Positions 16,588 to 25,219 of a stretch of DNA of 64,000 nucleotides are shown one piece after another. The notes under the pieces were generated by a model that searched no databases, was not told where the DNA came from, and worked only from the letters and a program-made list of their open reading frames with translations. Both the position numbers and the translations under genes were made by a program. Source of the stretch: JABMMZ01 sp044368575 (lineage in GTDB: Bacteria; Bacteroidota; Bacteroidia; NS11-12g; UBA955); assembly GCA_044368575.1 (NCBI GenBank), contig JBIPPH010000001.1:62001-126000 (forward strand), written 5' to 3'. Position 1 is the stretch's first letter, and each line of letters opens with the position of its first letter.

Positions 16588-17086
16588 GTGGATTTATGGG
16601 CTATTGCTTTTGACTTTGATGGCCTGTCAGCAAAAAACTTCCAAGATGCAAACGGTTTTGCAGGCAGATTCTATGCAATTGTTTGTGTTTTTAAATTTGG
16701 ATTGTCCGATATGTCAAAAATACCAAGGTCAATTCAAGTCTATAGAAGACAGCGCTTATACCACCTATTATGTATTTCCGGGTCAAAGTCAGAATAAACA
16801 ATTAAGCCATTGGATGCAATACAATCAGATTGATCCTGCTTATGTTATCCAAGATTCAAACTTTGTTTGGACAGATTTTACAAAGGCAAGCAATACCCCA
16901 GAGGCGATACTGTATCACCGAGAGCAAGTCATATACAGGGGTTTGTTAACGGATCAATTTAGAGGTGTTGGAGCGTTTCAATCCGAAGGGCATATTAATT
17001 ATGTTCATAATGCCCTAAATTCGCTGCGTCAACATGTTCCGATTCAAAACACCAAACCTGTGGGTTGTTTTATTGAGCCTCATTAG
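16577..17086 (+). CDS. Thioredoxin-like lipoprotein with CPIC motif
   Basis: 169 residues. Lipobox LMAC (Cys17) anchors it outside the cytoplasm. The sequence FLNLDCPICQKY gives a CxxC pair (Cys43, Cys46) after a beta strand, as in thioredoxin-fold redoxins, and TPEAILYHREQVIYRGLL supplies the cis-Pro region and following strand. It overlaps the preceding gene by 11 bp and the next by 53 bp, so expression is coupled to the cytochrome c/copper protein. It might keep the Cys residues of that protein reduced for heme or copper loading (inference). Confidence 0.8.
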   Translation: MCTKWIYGLLLLTLMACQQKTSKMQTVLQADSMQLFVFLNLDCPICQKYQGQFKSIEDSAYTTYYVFPGQSQNKQLSHWMQYNQIDPAYVIQDSNFVWTDFTKASNTPEAILYHREQVIYRGLLTDQFRGVGAFQSEGHINYVHNALNSLRQHVPIQNTKPVGCFIEPH

Positions 17087-18395
17087 TGCTTTGTTTTTGG
17101 CCTGTCAGCCAAACAAGGTAGAATTTTGTAAAGATGTTGCACCCATAATTGAAAAGCATTGCACACCCTGTCATAATTCAAAGGGAGCAGCCCCTTTTGA
17201 ACTTTCCAATTATTGGCAAGTCAAACAAAAGGCTAAAATGATTGCTTTTGTTACCCAAAAAAGAATAATGCCACCTTGGCCGGCAGATCCTGAATACACT
17301 CATTTTATAGGCGAACGTTTATTGACTGAAGCGGAGATTCAAACCCTTAAGGATTGGTATCAGCAGGGTTGTCCTAAGGGCGATGATACGCATTTGAAAC
17401 TGCATTATGCAGACAACTCCTCAATGAGTTTGGGGCCAGCTGATATGGTAATCAATCTTGAACCGATTGCCATTAAAAACAACAATAAAGACCAGTTTTT
17501 GGTGGTAAAAATACCTTATGAAATGCCTGAGGCCAAATTTGTAAAGGCCGTTGAATTTTTGCCAGGTCAAATGGCTTATTTGCACCATGTGAATGGTCAT
17601 TATCTGCGCTTAAACAATACCAGTCATCCCTTTGAAGGCAATAGAGTAGTAGATGTAGAAAGTCCTCAATATGAAAAGGCATTTATGGATTTACAATTAT
17701 TAAATGCAGATGGCTCAATACCTGAACGTGTGCATTCTGCTTTTAATTTTTTACCCGGTGCTTATGGGGTAGCTTATCCAAATGGTATTGGAGGTTTTTG
17801 GATGAGTCCAAAGGGCATTTTTGTGGCCAATGATATGCACATAGGGCCATCAACAAAATCATGTATTGACTCTTCAAAGTTATTATTGTATTTTTCAAAG
17901 ACACCTAATCAAAGACCTACTTTTGAAATAATGATGGGTACCAATGGGATCAGTCCTGTAGAGCCTGCATTGCAAATAGCACCTAATACCATCAGTAAAC
18001 ATCTATCAAGAACACGTATCTATACTGATATGTCTGTTTTAACGGTCAATCCGCACATGCATTTACTTGGTAAATCATTTAAAGCCTATGCCATTTTACC
18101 CAATGGTGATACTACTAAATTGATTCATATTCCTCAGTGGCAATTCCGTTGGCAATATTTTTACACTTTTACCCATCCGGTTCGCATACCAAGAGGCAGT
18201 GAACTTATTGTGGAGGCTGTTTTTGACAATACACTAAAGAATCCTAATAATCCGTTTAATCCACCACGCTTAATTGGTGAAAGAACAGATAGAGGGGGAG
18301 CCAGTATGCGCACTACAGATGAAATGTTGCAGTTCATTATCACCTATTTGCCTTACCAAAAGAACGATGAGTTAATCGATTTAACCCAACCATGA
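17034..18395 (+). CDS. Cytochrome c-like/copper type II monooxygenase-fold lipoprotein
   Basis: 453 residues. Lipobox LFLAC (Cys24). Residues 30-110 form a cytochrome c-like domain: CTPCH (Cys43, Cys46, His47) and MPPWP (Met79) as likely heme ligands. The rest resembles peptidylglycine/dopamine monooxygenases: HH at 184-185 and His269 (first copper), HMH at 341-343 and Met431 in TTDEM (second copper), so all six expected copper ligands appear present. A redox reaction with electrons delivered through the heme is likely; substrate unknown. The start overlaps the preceding gene by 53 bp but gives a good lipoprotein signal. Confidence 0.85.
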   Translation: MFRFKTPNLWVVLLSLISALFLACQPNKVEFCKDVAPIIEKHCTPCHNSKGAAPFELSNYWQVKQKAKMIAFVTQKRIMPPWPADPEYTHFIGERLLTEAEIQTLKDWYQQGCPKGDDTHLKLHYADNSSMSLGPADMVINLEPIAIKNNNKDQFLVVKIPYEMPEAKFVKAVEFLPGQMAYLHHVNGHYLRLNNTSHPFEGNRVVDVESPQYEKAFMDLQLLNADGSIPERVHSAFNFLPGAYGVAYPNGIGGFWMSPKGIFVANDMHIGPSTKSCIDSSKLLLYFSKTPNQRPTFEIMMGTNGISPVEPALQIAPNTISKHLSRTRIYTDMSVLTVNPHMHLLGKSFKAYAILPNGDTTKLIHIPQWQFRWQYFYTFTHPVRIPRGSELIVEAVFDNTLKNPNNPFNPPRLIGERTDRGGASMRTTDEMLQFIITYLPYQKNDELIDLTQP

Positions 18396-19039
18396 AAACC
18401 CTAAAGCCATTATTTTGGATATGTTTGTTTTTACTCATACTGAGTGTGGGGTTGGCTTATATTAAACCCATTATAAGAGCGGTTCAAAATTATACTTCAG
18501 ACGATTATAAAGGGGGACTTGATATGGTTGAAAAACATTTTGGCTCTGACATCGATAGTGCAGCTCAAGTATTTCAAATAGAACCAGCCTATTTAAAGGC
18601 ACTTTGTATGTTAGAGTGCAGTGGAAAAAAAGCAATAAGCCCAAGGTTTGAAGCCCATGTGTATAAGCAACTTAAACGTGTGCAAGCAGGCACTATACAA
18701 AACTATGAGCATGTACAAGCGAGTATGTTGAAGGATGCTAACGATGATGCAATTCGCAATTTGGCGAGTAGTTGGGGGCCTTTCCAATTAATGGGTTATA
18801 AATGTTTGCTTTTAGATATTAAGATCAGAGACATTAGAGGGCCTGATGCAGTTTTTTATGCTGTGAAATGGATTCATTTGACTTACGGTGATTATTTAAA
18901 AAAGCATCAATATAAAGATGCTTTTCACATTCACAATACAGGACAAAAATTTCCAAGTAACGGCAAAGCCAAAACCTATGATCCAAAGTATTGCCAACGG
19001 GGTTTACAATACATGAAACATTTTCAAGCCCCAAATTAA
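18392..19039 (+). CDS. Membrane-anchored muramidase/lytic-transglycosylase-like protein
   Basis: 215 residues with one N-terminal membrane segment (about 7-24). The rest resembles the N-acetylmuramidase (DUF3380-type) lysozyme fold: YLKALCMLECSG with candidate catalytic Glu75, PRFEAHVYKQL, and ASSWGPFQLMGYK, a characteristic second motif. It probably cleaves peptidoglycan glycan strands in the periplasm (inference). It overlaps the copper protein gene by 4 bp and is the last member of the co-oriented run that begins at btuB. Its 3' end overlaps the opposing amidohydrolase gene by 4 bp. Confidence 0.78.
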   Translation: MKTLKPLFWICLFLLILSVGLAYIKPIIRAVQNYTSDDYKGGLDMVEKHFGSDIDSAAQVFQIEPAYLKALCMLECSGKKAISPRFEAHVYKQLKRVQAGTIQNYEHVQASMLKDANDDAIRNLASSWGPFQLMGYKCLLLDIKIRDIRGPDAVFYAVKWIHLTYGDYLKKHQYKDAFHIHNTGQKFPSNGKAKTYDPKYCQRGLQYMKHFQAPN

Positions 19040-20676
19040 TAGACTTTTTGTCCTAAGGCATAAGTAGCAATTACCTTGCTCGTTAAAAGGTCCTTTGGCT
19101 GTTTTAAATGATAAAAATCTCTGTCTATTATCACCAAGTCGGCATCTTTACCTTTACATAAACTGCCTTTCCTATGTTCCAAGCGACAAGCTTTGGCTGC
19201 CCAAATGGTCATGCCTTTGAGGGTTTGATCCATACTCAGTGCTTCATCTTTTAAAAAAGGTTGATCATTGCTTCTTTGTGCGCTGAGTCTAAAAACTGCG
19301 CTGTAAATCGTATAGAATGGGTCAATGTATTCAACAGGAAAATCAGTGCCCAATGCTAAATAGCCATTTTGTTTAAGCAAAGATTGATAAGCGTATGCAG
19401 AGGCCATTCTGTTGTCGCAAATACGAGCACTCACCCAAGGTGCATCACTGGTGGCATGTGTGGGTTGCACACTTGGAATAATACTAAATTGTTTGAAGAG
19501 GGCTCTGTCTTTAGGCTCTACCAATTGAGCATGCTCAATCCGCCAACGTCTGTCATTAGGGCCTTTTAACTGTTGTCCATACAAATCCAAAAGCAGAATA
19601 TTGGCAGAATCACCAATGCAATGGGTATTGATTTGGTAGTTGGTGTTTTCGTAAATGTCTTTACAAAAAGCTTGTAACATGCTCTTTGAACTGACCCAGT
19701 AGCCATTGTGATGCGCTCTGTCACAGTAGTCTTGTTTTAATTTTGCGCCTCTGCTGCCAAGTGCGCCATCTGCATACAATTTAAAGGAGGCAATTTGACT
19801 GAATTGATTTTCATAAAGCCCCTTGCTTTTGGCAAATTGTATTGCCGCTTGTTCTGGAGTAAGCATCATGTACAAAAAGATACGGCGCTGTGCCGCCTTG
19901 CCCAAACTGTCAAGGTACAAACATTCTTTAAGCGGAAGGCCTGCATCAGCAAGGGTTGTTAGGCCTTTGCTAAAGCATAATTGCTCCGCAGTTTGTATGG
20001 CTTTTAAAAGTTTTTGATCATGATGATAAGTGAAATAATGGTCTACTAAGTTGACGGCATTGTCAACTAAAACACCAGTTAAAGAATTGTTTTTGCTGAT
20101 AATTTCACCACCAATTACTTTTGTGTTGTTGACAATGTTTGCGGCAGAAAGTGCTGCTTGATTGCAAATGACAGCGTGTCCATCAATGCGTTTTAGAACT
20201 ACAACTCTGTTAGGAAATAAGGTGTTTAATAATGCGTTGTCAGGGAAAGTTTTGTTGGCCCAATCATTTTGGTCCCAACCTCTGCCCAACAAAGGTTCAT
20301 TGTCCGCTAAAGTTTTTTCAAATTGTTTAAGTGAATCCAGAACGGCTTCCCATGAAGGACTGCCAATTAAATTGCATTGTAACTGGTTATTGGCATAACC
20401 CAAAAAATGACAGTGGGCATCTATGAAACCTGGGTATACCCATTGTGATTTTAAGTCTGTAGTGGTTTTGCCGCTGTATTGTTTCAAAAGTGCTTTTCCA
20501 CCTATATCTATAATTTTGCCTTTATCTATAATAATAACTTCTGCTAGTGGCATAGAATCATTCATGGTATAAATATGCCCATTGAAAAGAACGGTATCAA
20601 CTAACTGAGTTGATCTTTGACAACTTTGAGTGATCAAGATGCTCATCAATACAACAATAAAGTGCTTTGCTTTCAT
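19036..20676 (-). CDS. YtcJ-like amidohydrolase lipoprotein
   Basis: 546 residues. Lipobox ITQSC follows a short signal. The amidohydrolase-3 pattern is clear: GFIDAHCHF (metal-binding HxH), GRGWDQNDW, KLYADGALGSRGA, a His-rich INTHCIGDSA segment, RIEHAQLV and ALGTDFPVEYIDPF (terminal Asp). Family members hydrolyse amide or imide bonds in unknown substrates. The ATG at 20676 is preferred over a TTG at 20685. It stands alone between convergent and divergent neighbours. Confidence 0.88.
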   Translation of the reverse strand: MKAKHFIVVLMSILITQSCQRSTQLVDTVLFNGHIYTMNDSMPLAEVIIIDKGKIIDIGGKALLKQYSGKTTTDLKSQWVYPGFIDAHCHFLGYANNQLQCNLIGSPSWEAVLDSLKQFEKTLADNEPLLGRGWDQNDWANKTFPDNALLNTLFPNRVVVLKRIDGHAVICNQAALSAANIVNNTKVIGGEIISKNNSLTGVLVDNAVNLVDHYFTYHHDQKLLKAIQTAEQLCFSKGLTTLADAGLPLKECLYLDSLGKAAQRRIFLYMMLTPEQAAIQFAKSKGLYENQFSQIASFKLYADGALGSRGAKLKQDYCDRAHHNGYWVSSKSMLQAFCKDIYENTNYQINTHCIGDSANILLLDLYGQQLKGPNDRRWRIEHAQLVEPKDRALFKQFSIIPSVQPTHATSDAPWVSARICDNRMASAYAYQSLLKQNGYLALGTDFPVEYIDPFYTIYSAVFRLSAQRSNDQPFLKDEALSMDQTLKGMTIWAAKACRLEHRKGSLCKGKDADLVIIDRDFYHLKQPKDLLTSKVIATYALGQKVY

Positions 20677-20740
20677 GTAGTACAATATTATTACTTCTAC
20701 TGAGTTTTAACAAGCAGATAATGAGTCTAAGTTATTTTGT

Positions 20741-20748
20741 TATTTTTG
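20741..20748 (+). promoter_or_regulatory. cca promoter (-7 element)
   Basis: TATTTTTG matches TAnnTTTG and ends 4 nt before the cca ATG at 20753, so the predicted transcript would begin at or next to the start codon (leaderless). Confidence 0.55.
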
Positions 20749-20752
20749 CAAC

Positions 20753-22174
20753 ATGAAATGGCCGAGTGATTCTTTGTTTGTTGCGCACAATGATTTGTTT
20801 AAAAGCATTGGGCAAATTGCAGACAAGGCTGGCATTGAGGCCTATGTAATTGGCGGTTTTGTTCGCGACACCATCTTGTACAGGCCATCAAAAGACATAG
20901 ACATTGTTGTATTGGGCAGTGGAATTGAATTTGCAAAGCAAGTGGCCTCTGCTTTCAAAAACGTCAAGTTGAGTTATTTTGAACACTTTGGCACAGCCCA
21001 AATCATTTATCAAGATTGGATTTTGGAATTTGTTGGAGCACGTAAAGAAAGTTACAGACAAGACAGCCGCAATCCTATTGTAGAGTCGGGAACGCTAAGA
21101 GATGATCAAGAGCGAAGAGATTTAACCATTAATGCCATGAGTATTGGCTTGAATCAAGCTAATTTTGGTCAATTAATAGATCCCTTTAATGGCTTAGATG
21201 ACATCGATAAGCAATTGGTAAGAACGCCACTTGACCCGGATAAAACCTTTAGTGACGATCCTTTGCGCATGCTTAGGGCCATTCGTTTTGCCAGTCAATT
21301 GGGCTTTAGAATTGACGCAATTACCTTAGAGGGTATTGAGCGCAATAAAGACCGAATTGCTATCATTTCACAAGAGCGTATTACTGATGAGCTCAACAAA
21401 ATTATTTTATCGCCAGTGCCATCAATTGGCTTCGAGTATTTGTTTGACACAGGCTTGTTGAAATTAATTTTCCCTGAAATGGTTGACTTATACGGGGTTG
21501 AAACGGTGAATGGTTTAAGCCATAAAGATAATTTTTATCACACGCTTCAAGTCCTTGATAATTTAGCCTTAATGACTCAAGATTTGTGGCTTAGATGGGC
21601 AGCTATACTGCACGATATCGCTAAACCTGCTACAAAGCGATTTGAACCAGGCATTGGTTGGACTTTTCATGGTCACGAAGACAAGGGTAGTAGAATGGTA
21701 AAACCCATTTTTTCAAAACTCAAATTGCCTTTGAATGAGAAAATGAAGTTTGTTCAAAAATTAGTGCTTTTACATTTAAGACCAATTGTTTTGTCTCAAG
21801 ATGTAGTGACTGACAGCGCAGTCAGACGCTTAATGATGGAGGTTGGAGAAGACATTGATGCCCTCATGCTTTTATGTAAAAGTGATATTACCAGTAAAAA
21901 TGAAAAAAAGGTAGAACGCATCAAAAAGAACTTCTCATTAGTTGAGCAAAAAATGAAGGCAGTTCAAGAAAAGGATTACCTCAGAAATTGGCAGCCACCT
22001 ATTACAGGTAATGATATACTTGAGTTGTTTCATATTCAAGATAAAGCCCATATTGGAGTGCTTAAATCTGCAGTCAAAGCTGCAATTTTAGAGGGTCGTT
22101 TAGCAGATGATCAAATGGCTTGTGTTGAGTTTCTAAAACAAGAAGCCAAAGCCCTTAACATTTCTGAAAAATAA
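20753..22174 (+). CDS. cca: CCA tRNA nucleotidyltransferase (or poly(A) polymerase-family enzyme) with HD domain
   Basis: 473 residues. Class II nucleotidyltransferase: GGFVRDTILYRPSKDIDIVV (G-G-x-V-R-D and the D-x-D metal pair), then RRDLTINAMSI, DPLRMLRAIRFASQLGF and ERITDELNKI, all head/neck motifs. An HD domain follows (WAAILHDIAKPATK, about 283-296). The enzyme adds or repairs the tRNA 3' CCA end; this matters here because three of the five tRNA genes in the window do not encode CCA. It is followed closely by the pRiA4b ORF-3-like gene. Confidence 0.92.
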   Translation: MKWPSDSLFVAHNDLFKSIGQIADKAGIEAYVIGGFVRDTILYRPSKDIDIVVLGSGIEFAKQVASAFKNVKLSYFEHFGTAQIIYQDWILEFVGARKESYRQDSRNPIVESGTLRDDQERRDLTINAMSIGLNQANFGQLIDPFNGLDDIDKQLVRTPLDPDKTFSDDPLRMLRAIRFASQLGFRIDAITLEGIERNKDRIAIISQERITDELNKIILSPVPSIGFEYLFDTGLLKLIFPEMVDLYGVETVNGLSHKDNFYHTLQVLDNLALMTQDLWLRWAAILHDIAKPATKRFEPGIGWTFHGHEDKGSRMVKPIFSKLKLPLNEKMKFVQKLVLLHLRPIVLSQDVVTDSAVRRLMMEVGEDIDALMLLCKSDITSKNEKKVERIKKNFSLVEQKMKAVQEKDYLRNWQPPITGNDILELFHIQDKAHIGVLKSAVKAAILEGRLADDQMACVEFLKQEAKALNISEK

Positions 22175-22191
22175 TCTTACATTTGCGAAGT

Positions 22192-22776
22192 ATGATCTAC
22201 CGTTTCAAAGTATGGTTTGAAGAGGAGGAAGAAGTCTTCAGAGTAATTGACATTCAGCCCGCTTCAAGTTTTTTAGACTTTCACAATACAATTTTGGATT
22301 CTATTGGCTTTAAAAAAGATATGCCAAGTGCGTTTTACGTATCAGATGACAATTGGAGAAAAGGAAAAGAGATTAGCTTTCATGATGCTTCTAAACTCAA
22401 AATGTCTGAGGTAAAATTGAAAGACTGTATCAATGATCCCCACCAAAAGTTTGTATACATTACAGATTTCAATGAGCAATGGACCTTCTGTATTGAATTG
22501 CAGAATATCAATAATGATGCTCCTGGAGCAGTCTATCCTTTAGTGTTTAAAACCGTAGGCAAAGCGCCTAAGCAACACGAAGGTTTAAGTCGATTCAAAA
22601 CGGTTGATGAAAATGAATTTGATGAGATCGCTAATAAATTGGTCAGTAAACATGCCCCAATGGTAGACGAGGATTTTGATGAAGATGGATTTGGTCAAGA
22701 AGGGGATGATGATGACAATGACAGCGATGAATTTTCAGATGAATTTGCTGGCTCTGATGAGCATTACGATGATTAA
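22192..22776 (+). CDS. pRiA4b ORF-3-like (IS1096 passenger-type) protein with acidic tail
   Basis: 194 residues. The N-terminal part (IYRFKVWFEEEEEVFRVIDI, FLDFHNTILDSIGF) matches the pRiA4b ORF-3 family, common in Bacteroidota chromosomes with no known function. From about residue 155 the protein is an almost unbroken run of Asp/Glu/Gly. Although database names mention transposons, no transposase or repeat lies nearby and the gene sits stably between cca and an MBL hydrolase. ATG at 22192 is preferred to TTG at 22183; a -7 motif TACATTTG (22178-22185) ends 6 nt before it. Confidence 0.75.
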   Translation: MIYRFKVWFEEEEEVFRVIDIQPASSFLDFHNTILDSIGFKKDMPSAFYVSDDNWRKGKEISFHDASKLKMSEVKLKDCINDPHQKFVYITDFNEQWTFCIELQNINNDAPGAVYPLVFKTVGKAPKQHEGLSRFKTVDENEFDEIANKLVSKHAPMVDEDFDEDGFGQEGDDDDNDSDEFSDEFAGSDEHYDD

Positions 22777-22790
22777 TCTTAGCTGAGTTT

Positions 22791-23564
22791 ATGGCATTTA
22801 AAATAAGCTTTTTAGGCACCGGCACATCACAGGGCGTCCCTTTGATAGCCTGTGCTTGTAAAGTTTGTCAAAGCCATGACAGCAAAGATAAACGCTTACG
22901 CAGCAGCATTAAAATTGATAATGAGGGTTCTGTTATAGTCATCGATTCTGGTCCTGACTTCAGACAACAAATGCTCAGAACCAATACCCAGCGTTTAGAT
23001 GCATTACTCTTCACGCATGAGCATAAAGACCATATTGCTGGCATGGACGATATCCGCGCTTTTAATTACAGCTTAAAACAAGCCATAGATGTTTATGCCC
23101 ATGAGCGTGTTCAAGAAGCGCTTAAGCGAGAGTTTCAGTACATTTTTTCGGACTTTAAATACCCTGGCGTACCAGAAGTTAATTTACATGAATTAAAAGC
23201 CAACCAAGCTTTATCGCTCTGCGGTTTAAACATAATGCCTATTGAAGTCATGCATTATAAATTGCCTGTATTAGGCTTTAGAATCAATGACTTTACTTAT
23301 ATCACAGATGCTAATAGCATTTCTGATGCCAGTAAAGATTTGATCAGAGGGAGTAAAGTTTTGGTGCTCAATGCGCTAAGACACGAAACCCACATCAGTC
23401 ATTTTACACTAGACGAAGCCATTGGGTTGGCACACGAGTTACAAATCCCGCAAGTCTATTTAACGCATATTAGTCATCAATTGGGCTTGCATGAGCAAGT
23501 ACAAGCAACTTTGCCAGCAGGTATCAGTTTGGCATATGATGGTCTAGAGATTTTAATGGATTAA
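22791..23564 (+). CDS. MBL-fold metallohydrolase (PhnP-like)
   Basis: 257 residues. Begins KISFLGTGTSQGVPLIAC, with Cys residues CACKVCQSH resembling the structural zinc site of PhnP-type enzymes, then SGPDFRQQML and the metal motif FTHEHKDHIAGMDDIR (HxHxDH about 75-80). Later motifs: YITDANSIS and THISHQLGLH. Family members are cyclic phosphodiesterases or related hydrolases; the substrate is not evident. Its 3' end overlaps the opposing glycosyltransferase gene by 12 bp. Confidence 0.87.
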   Translation: MAFKISFLGTGTSQGVPLIACACKVCQSHDSKDKRLRSSIKIDNEGSVIVIDSGPDFRQQMLRTNTQRLDALLFTHEHKDHIAGMDDIRAFNYSLKQAIDVYAHERVQEALKREFQYIFSDFKYPGVPEVNLHELKANQALSLCGLNIMPIEVMHYKLPVLGFRINDFTYITDANSISDASKDLIRGSKVLVLNALRHETHISHFTLDEAIGLAHELQIPQVYLTHISHQLGLHEQVQATLPAGISLAYDGLEILMD

Positions 23565-24758
23565 ACCCTCATACAATGTTTTCCAAGCGGAACTAACCGC
23601 TGTGTTTTCGTAGTTTTTGATGGCAGTCAATTGTCCGTTTTCGGCTATTTCAGTTCTCAATTCAGGATTGAGAATTAATTGAGACAATGCCGCTGCAAAT
23701 GATTGAGCATCATGAGCAATTAAGCAATCTTTGTCTTTTTCTACATTTAATCCATTAGCGCCAATTACAGTGGTAACAACGGCTTTGCCTTCCATCATGG
23801 CTTCAATGGTTTTCATTCGGATACCACTTCCGCTATTCAATGGCACAACTAAAATGCCTTTATCTTTGGCAAATTCACTGGCAGAATCGACCTCGCCTTG
23901 AACATGAAAATGTGTTGTATTCCATTTGAAATAGCGTGCAGGCATGCCTTTGCCAGCCATATAAAAATGAACCGAGGGGTGTTGTTTGTGTAAGATAGGC
24001 CAAACCTCTGAATGAAACCATTCCATTGCTTCTTGATTAGGCATCCAATTCATGTAAGCCAAATGGTATAAGTTATCATTAGGACTAATTGTTGTTGCAT
24101 GGTGAGCAATAATTCCCCCAGGTAATTGAAGTAATTTAGCTTTTAGCCCCCATGTTTGACAGTCTTTGAGGTCAATAGGGGAAATGCAGACGATTGCCTC
24201 AAATCGTTTGCTAATAGAAGTTTCAAAGGTCTTTAAACGTTTTGCAAGAAGTTTTAAGTACCAACGCTTAATTGGATTATTAGTGGTTTGAGCCAGTAAT
24301 TCCCAAATTTTGTATTCAATATTATGGCTCCTGTATACACAAGGTATGCTATCTAATCCTGCTCCTTTTTGGGTTTGTAACCACTGAACATATTGCGTTA
24401 TAAACAAGCTTTCAAAATGGATCAAGTCAAATTGTTCTTGGTCAATAGTTGATTGTATCAGTTGGGTGAATCCAGGGTCGGTAAAACGATCAATGTGGTA
24501 GGAGCGCTTTGAAAATAAATTTAACAGCGCTTTGAATACGGACAAACTAGTGTCTATTTCATAGGTTTTAACCACTTTACAAAAGGAAAATGCCTTTTGA
24601 ATGGTATCTGCCTCTACAAAATGTTTTTTGGTGTTAAGGGTAATGAAGTGAATTTCAACCCCTAATTGACTTAAACCTAGCAACATATTATAAGTTGCTA
24701 TGGCGCCGCCATCTTTGAGTGGCCATGGTACTCTATTGCCTATGACTAAGACTTTCAA
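23553..24758 (-). CDS. GT4-type glycosyltransferase
   Basis: About 401 residues. N-terminal GNRVPWPLKDGGAIATYN is typical of the Stp1-like group of GT4 enzymes; the C-terminal donor site is VVPLNSGSGIRMKTIEAM followed by GKAVVTTVIGANGL. It transfers a sugar from a nucleotide donor, probably to an envelope glycan. No ATG is available. TTG at 24767 overlaps a -7 motif (TAAATTTG, 24772-24765), so the next TTG at 24758 is preferred; it lies 6 nt beyond that motif, as in other genes of this window. Isolated from other polysaccharide genes. Confidence 0.85.
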   Translation of the reverse strand: MKVLVIGNRVPWPLKDGGAIATYNMLLGLSQLGVEIHFITLNTKKHFVEADTIQKAFSFCKVVKTYEIDTSLSVFKALLNLFSKRSYHIDRFTDPGFTQLIQSTIDQEQFDLIHFESLFITQYVQWLQTQKGAGLDSIPCVYRSHNIEYKIWELLAQTTNNPIKRWYLKLLAKRLKTFETSISKRFEAIVCISPIDLKDCQTWGLKAKLLQLPGGIIAHHATTISPNDNLYHLAYMNWMPNQEAMEWFHSEVWPILHKQHPSVHFYMAGKGMPARYFKWNTTHFHVQGEVDSASEFAKDKGILVVPLNSGSGIRMKTIEAMMEGKAVVTTVIGANGLNVEKDKDCLIAHDAQSFAAALSQLILNPELRTEIAENGQLTAIKNYENTAVSSAWKTLYEGLIH

Positions 24759-24810
24759 ACGCTTCAAATTTAACCAAAATCTGAAGCCGTCAGGAATTTT
24801 TAAAAAATAT

Positions 24811-24840
24811 TTTGTTTTTAATCATTATTCATTACCTTTG
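24811..24840 (+). promoter_or_regulatory. rpsT promoter
   Basis: TTTG (24811-24814), 18-nt spacer, TACCTTTG (24833-24840). One of the two best complete -33/-7 Bacteroidota promoters in the window, 18 nt before the rpsT start codon. Confidence 0.72.
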
Positions 24841-24858
24841 CAGTCCTATTTTTAGAAA

Positions 24859-25113
24859 ATGGCAAATCACAAATCATCGATCAAAAGGATCAGACAAACT
24901 GAAGTAAAGAACGAAAGAAACCGTTACCAACACAAAACCACTCGTAACTTGGTAAGAAAACTTCGTGAAACAACTGATAAATCTGCAGCTGCTGCATTGT
25001 ATGTAGAAACAGCTAGCATGTTAGATAAATTAGCTAAGCGTAATGTTATCCACAAAAACAAAGCTTCAAACTTGAAGTCTAGTTTGTCTGTGCACGTTAA
25101 TAGCTTGAAATAA
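24859..25113 (+). CDS. rpsT: 30S ribosomal protein S20
   Basis: 84 residues, strongly basic, with the S20 opening MANHKSSIKRIRQ and internal ALYVETASMLDKLAKRNVIHKNKASNLKS. Binds 16S rRNA early in 30S assembly. Monocistronic: its own promoter upstream and a rho-independent terminator downstream. Codon choice and A-rich composition resemble the other ribosomal genes here. Confidence 0.97.
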   Translation: MANHKSSIKRIRQTEVKNERNRYQHKTTRNLVRKLRETTDKSAAAALYVETASMLDKLAKRNVIHKNKASNLKSSLSVHVNSLK

Positions 25114-25134
25114 CAAGACATTCCCACATGGGAC

Positions 25135-25161
25135 AAGCCTCCGGAAACGGGGGCTTTTTTT
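25135..25161 (+). terminator. Rho-independent terminator after rpsT
   Basis: Stem AAGCC-t-CCG, loop GAAA, CGG-g-GGCTT, followed by seven T residues. Lies 21 nt after the rpsT stop. Confidence 0.88.
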
Positions 25162-25186
25162 GTTTATATCCCTGCTATAATTTTTG

Positions 25187-25194
25187 TATTTTTG
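25187..25194 (+). promoter_or_regulatory. Promoter (-7) of the alpha-oxoamine synthase gene
   Basis: TATTTTTG matches TAnnTTTG, 25 nt before the ATG at 25220 and just after the rpsT terminator. Confidence 0.5.
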
Positions 25195-25219
25195 TAGCTC
25201 GAATAGTAAATTATTGATT

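Noticed and set aside
22192..22776. A mobile element, because relatives are named IS1096 passenger or plasmid pRiA4b proteins.
   Set aside because: No transposase, terminal repeats or target-site duplication nearby; the neighbours are housekeeping genes.
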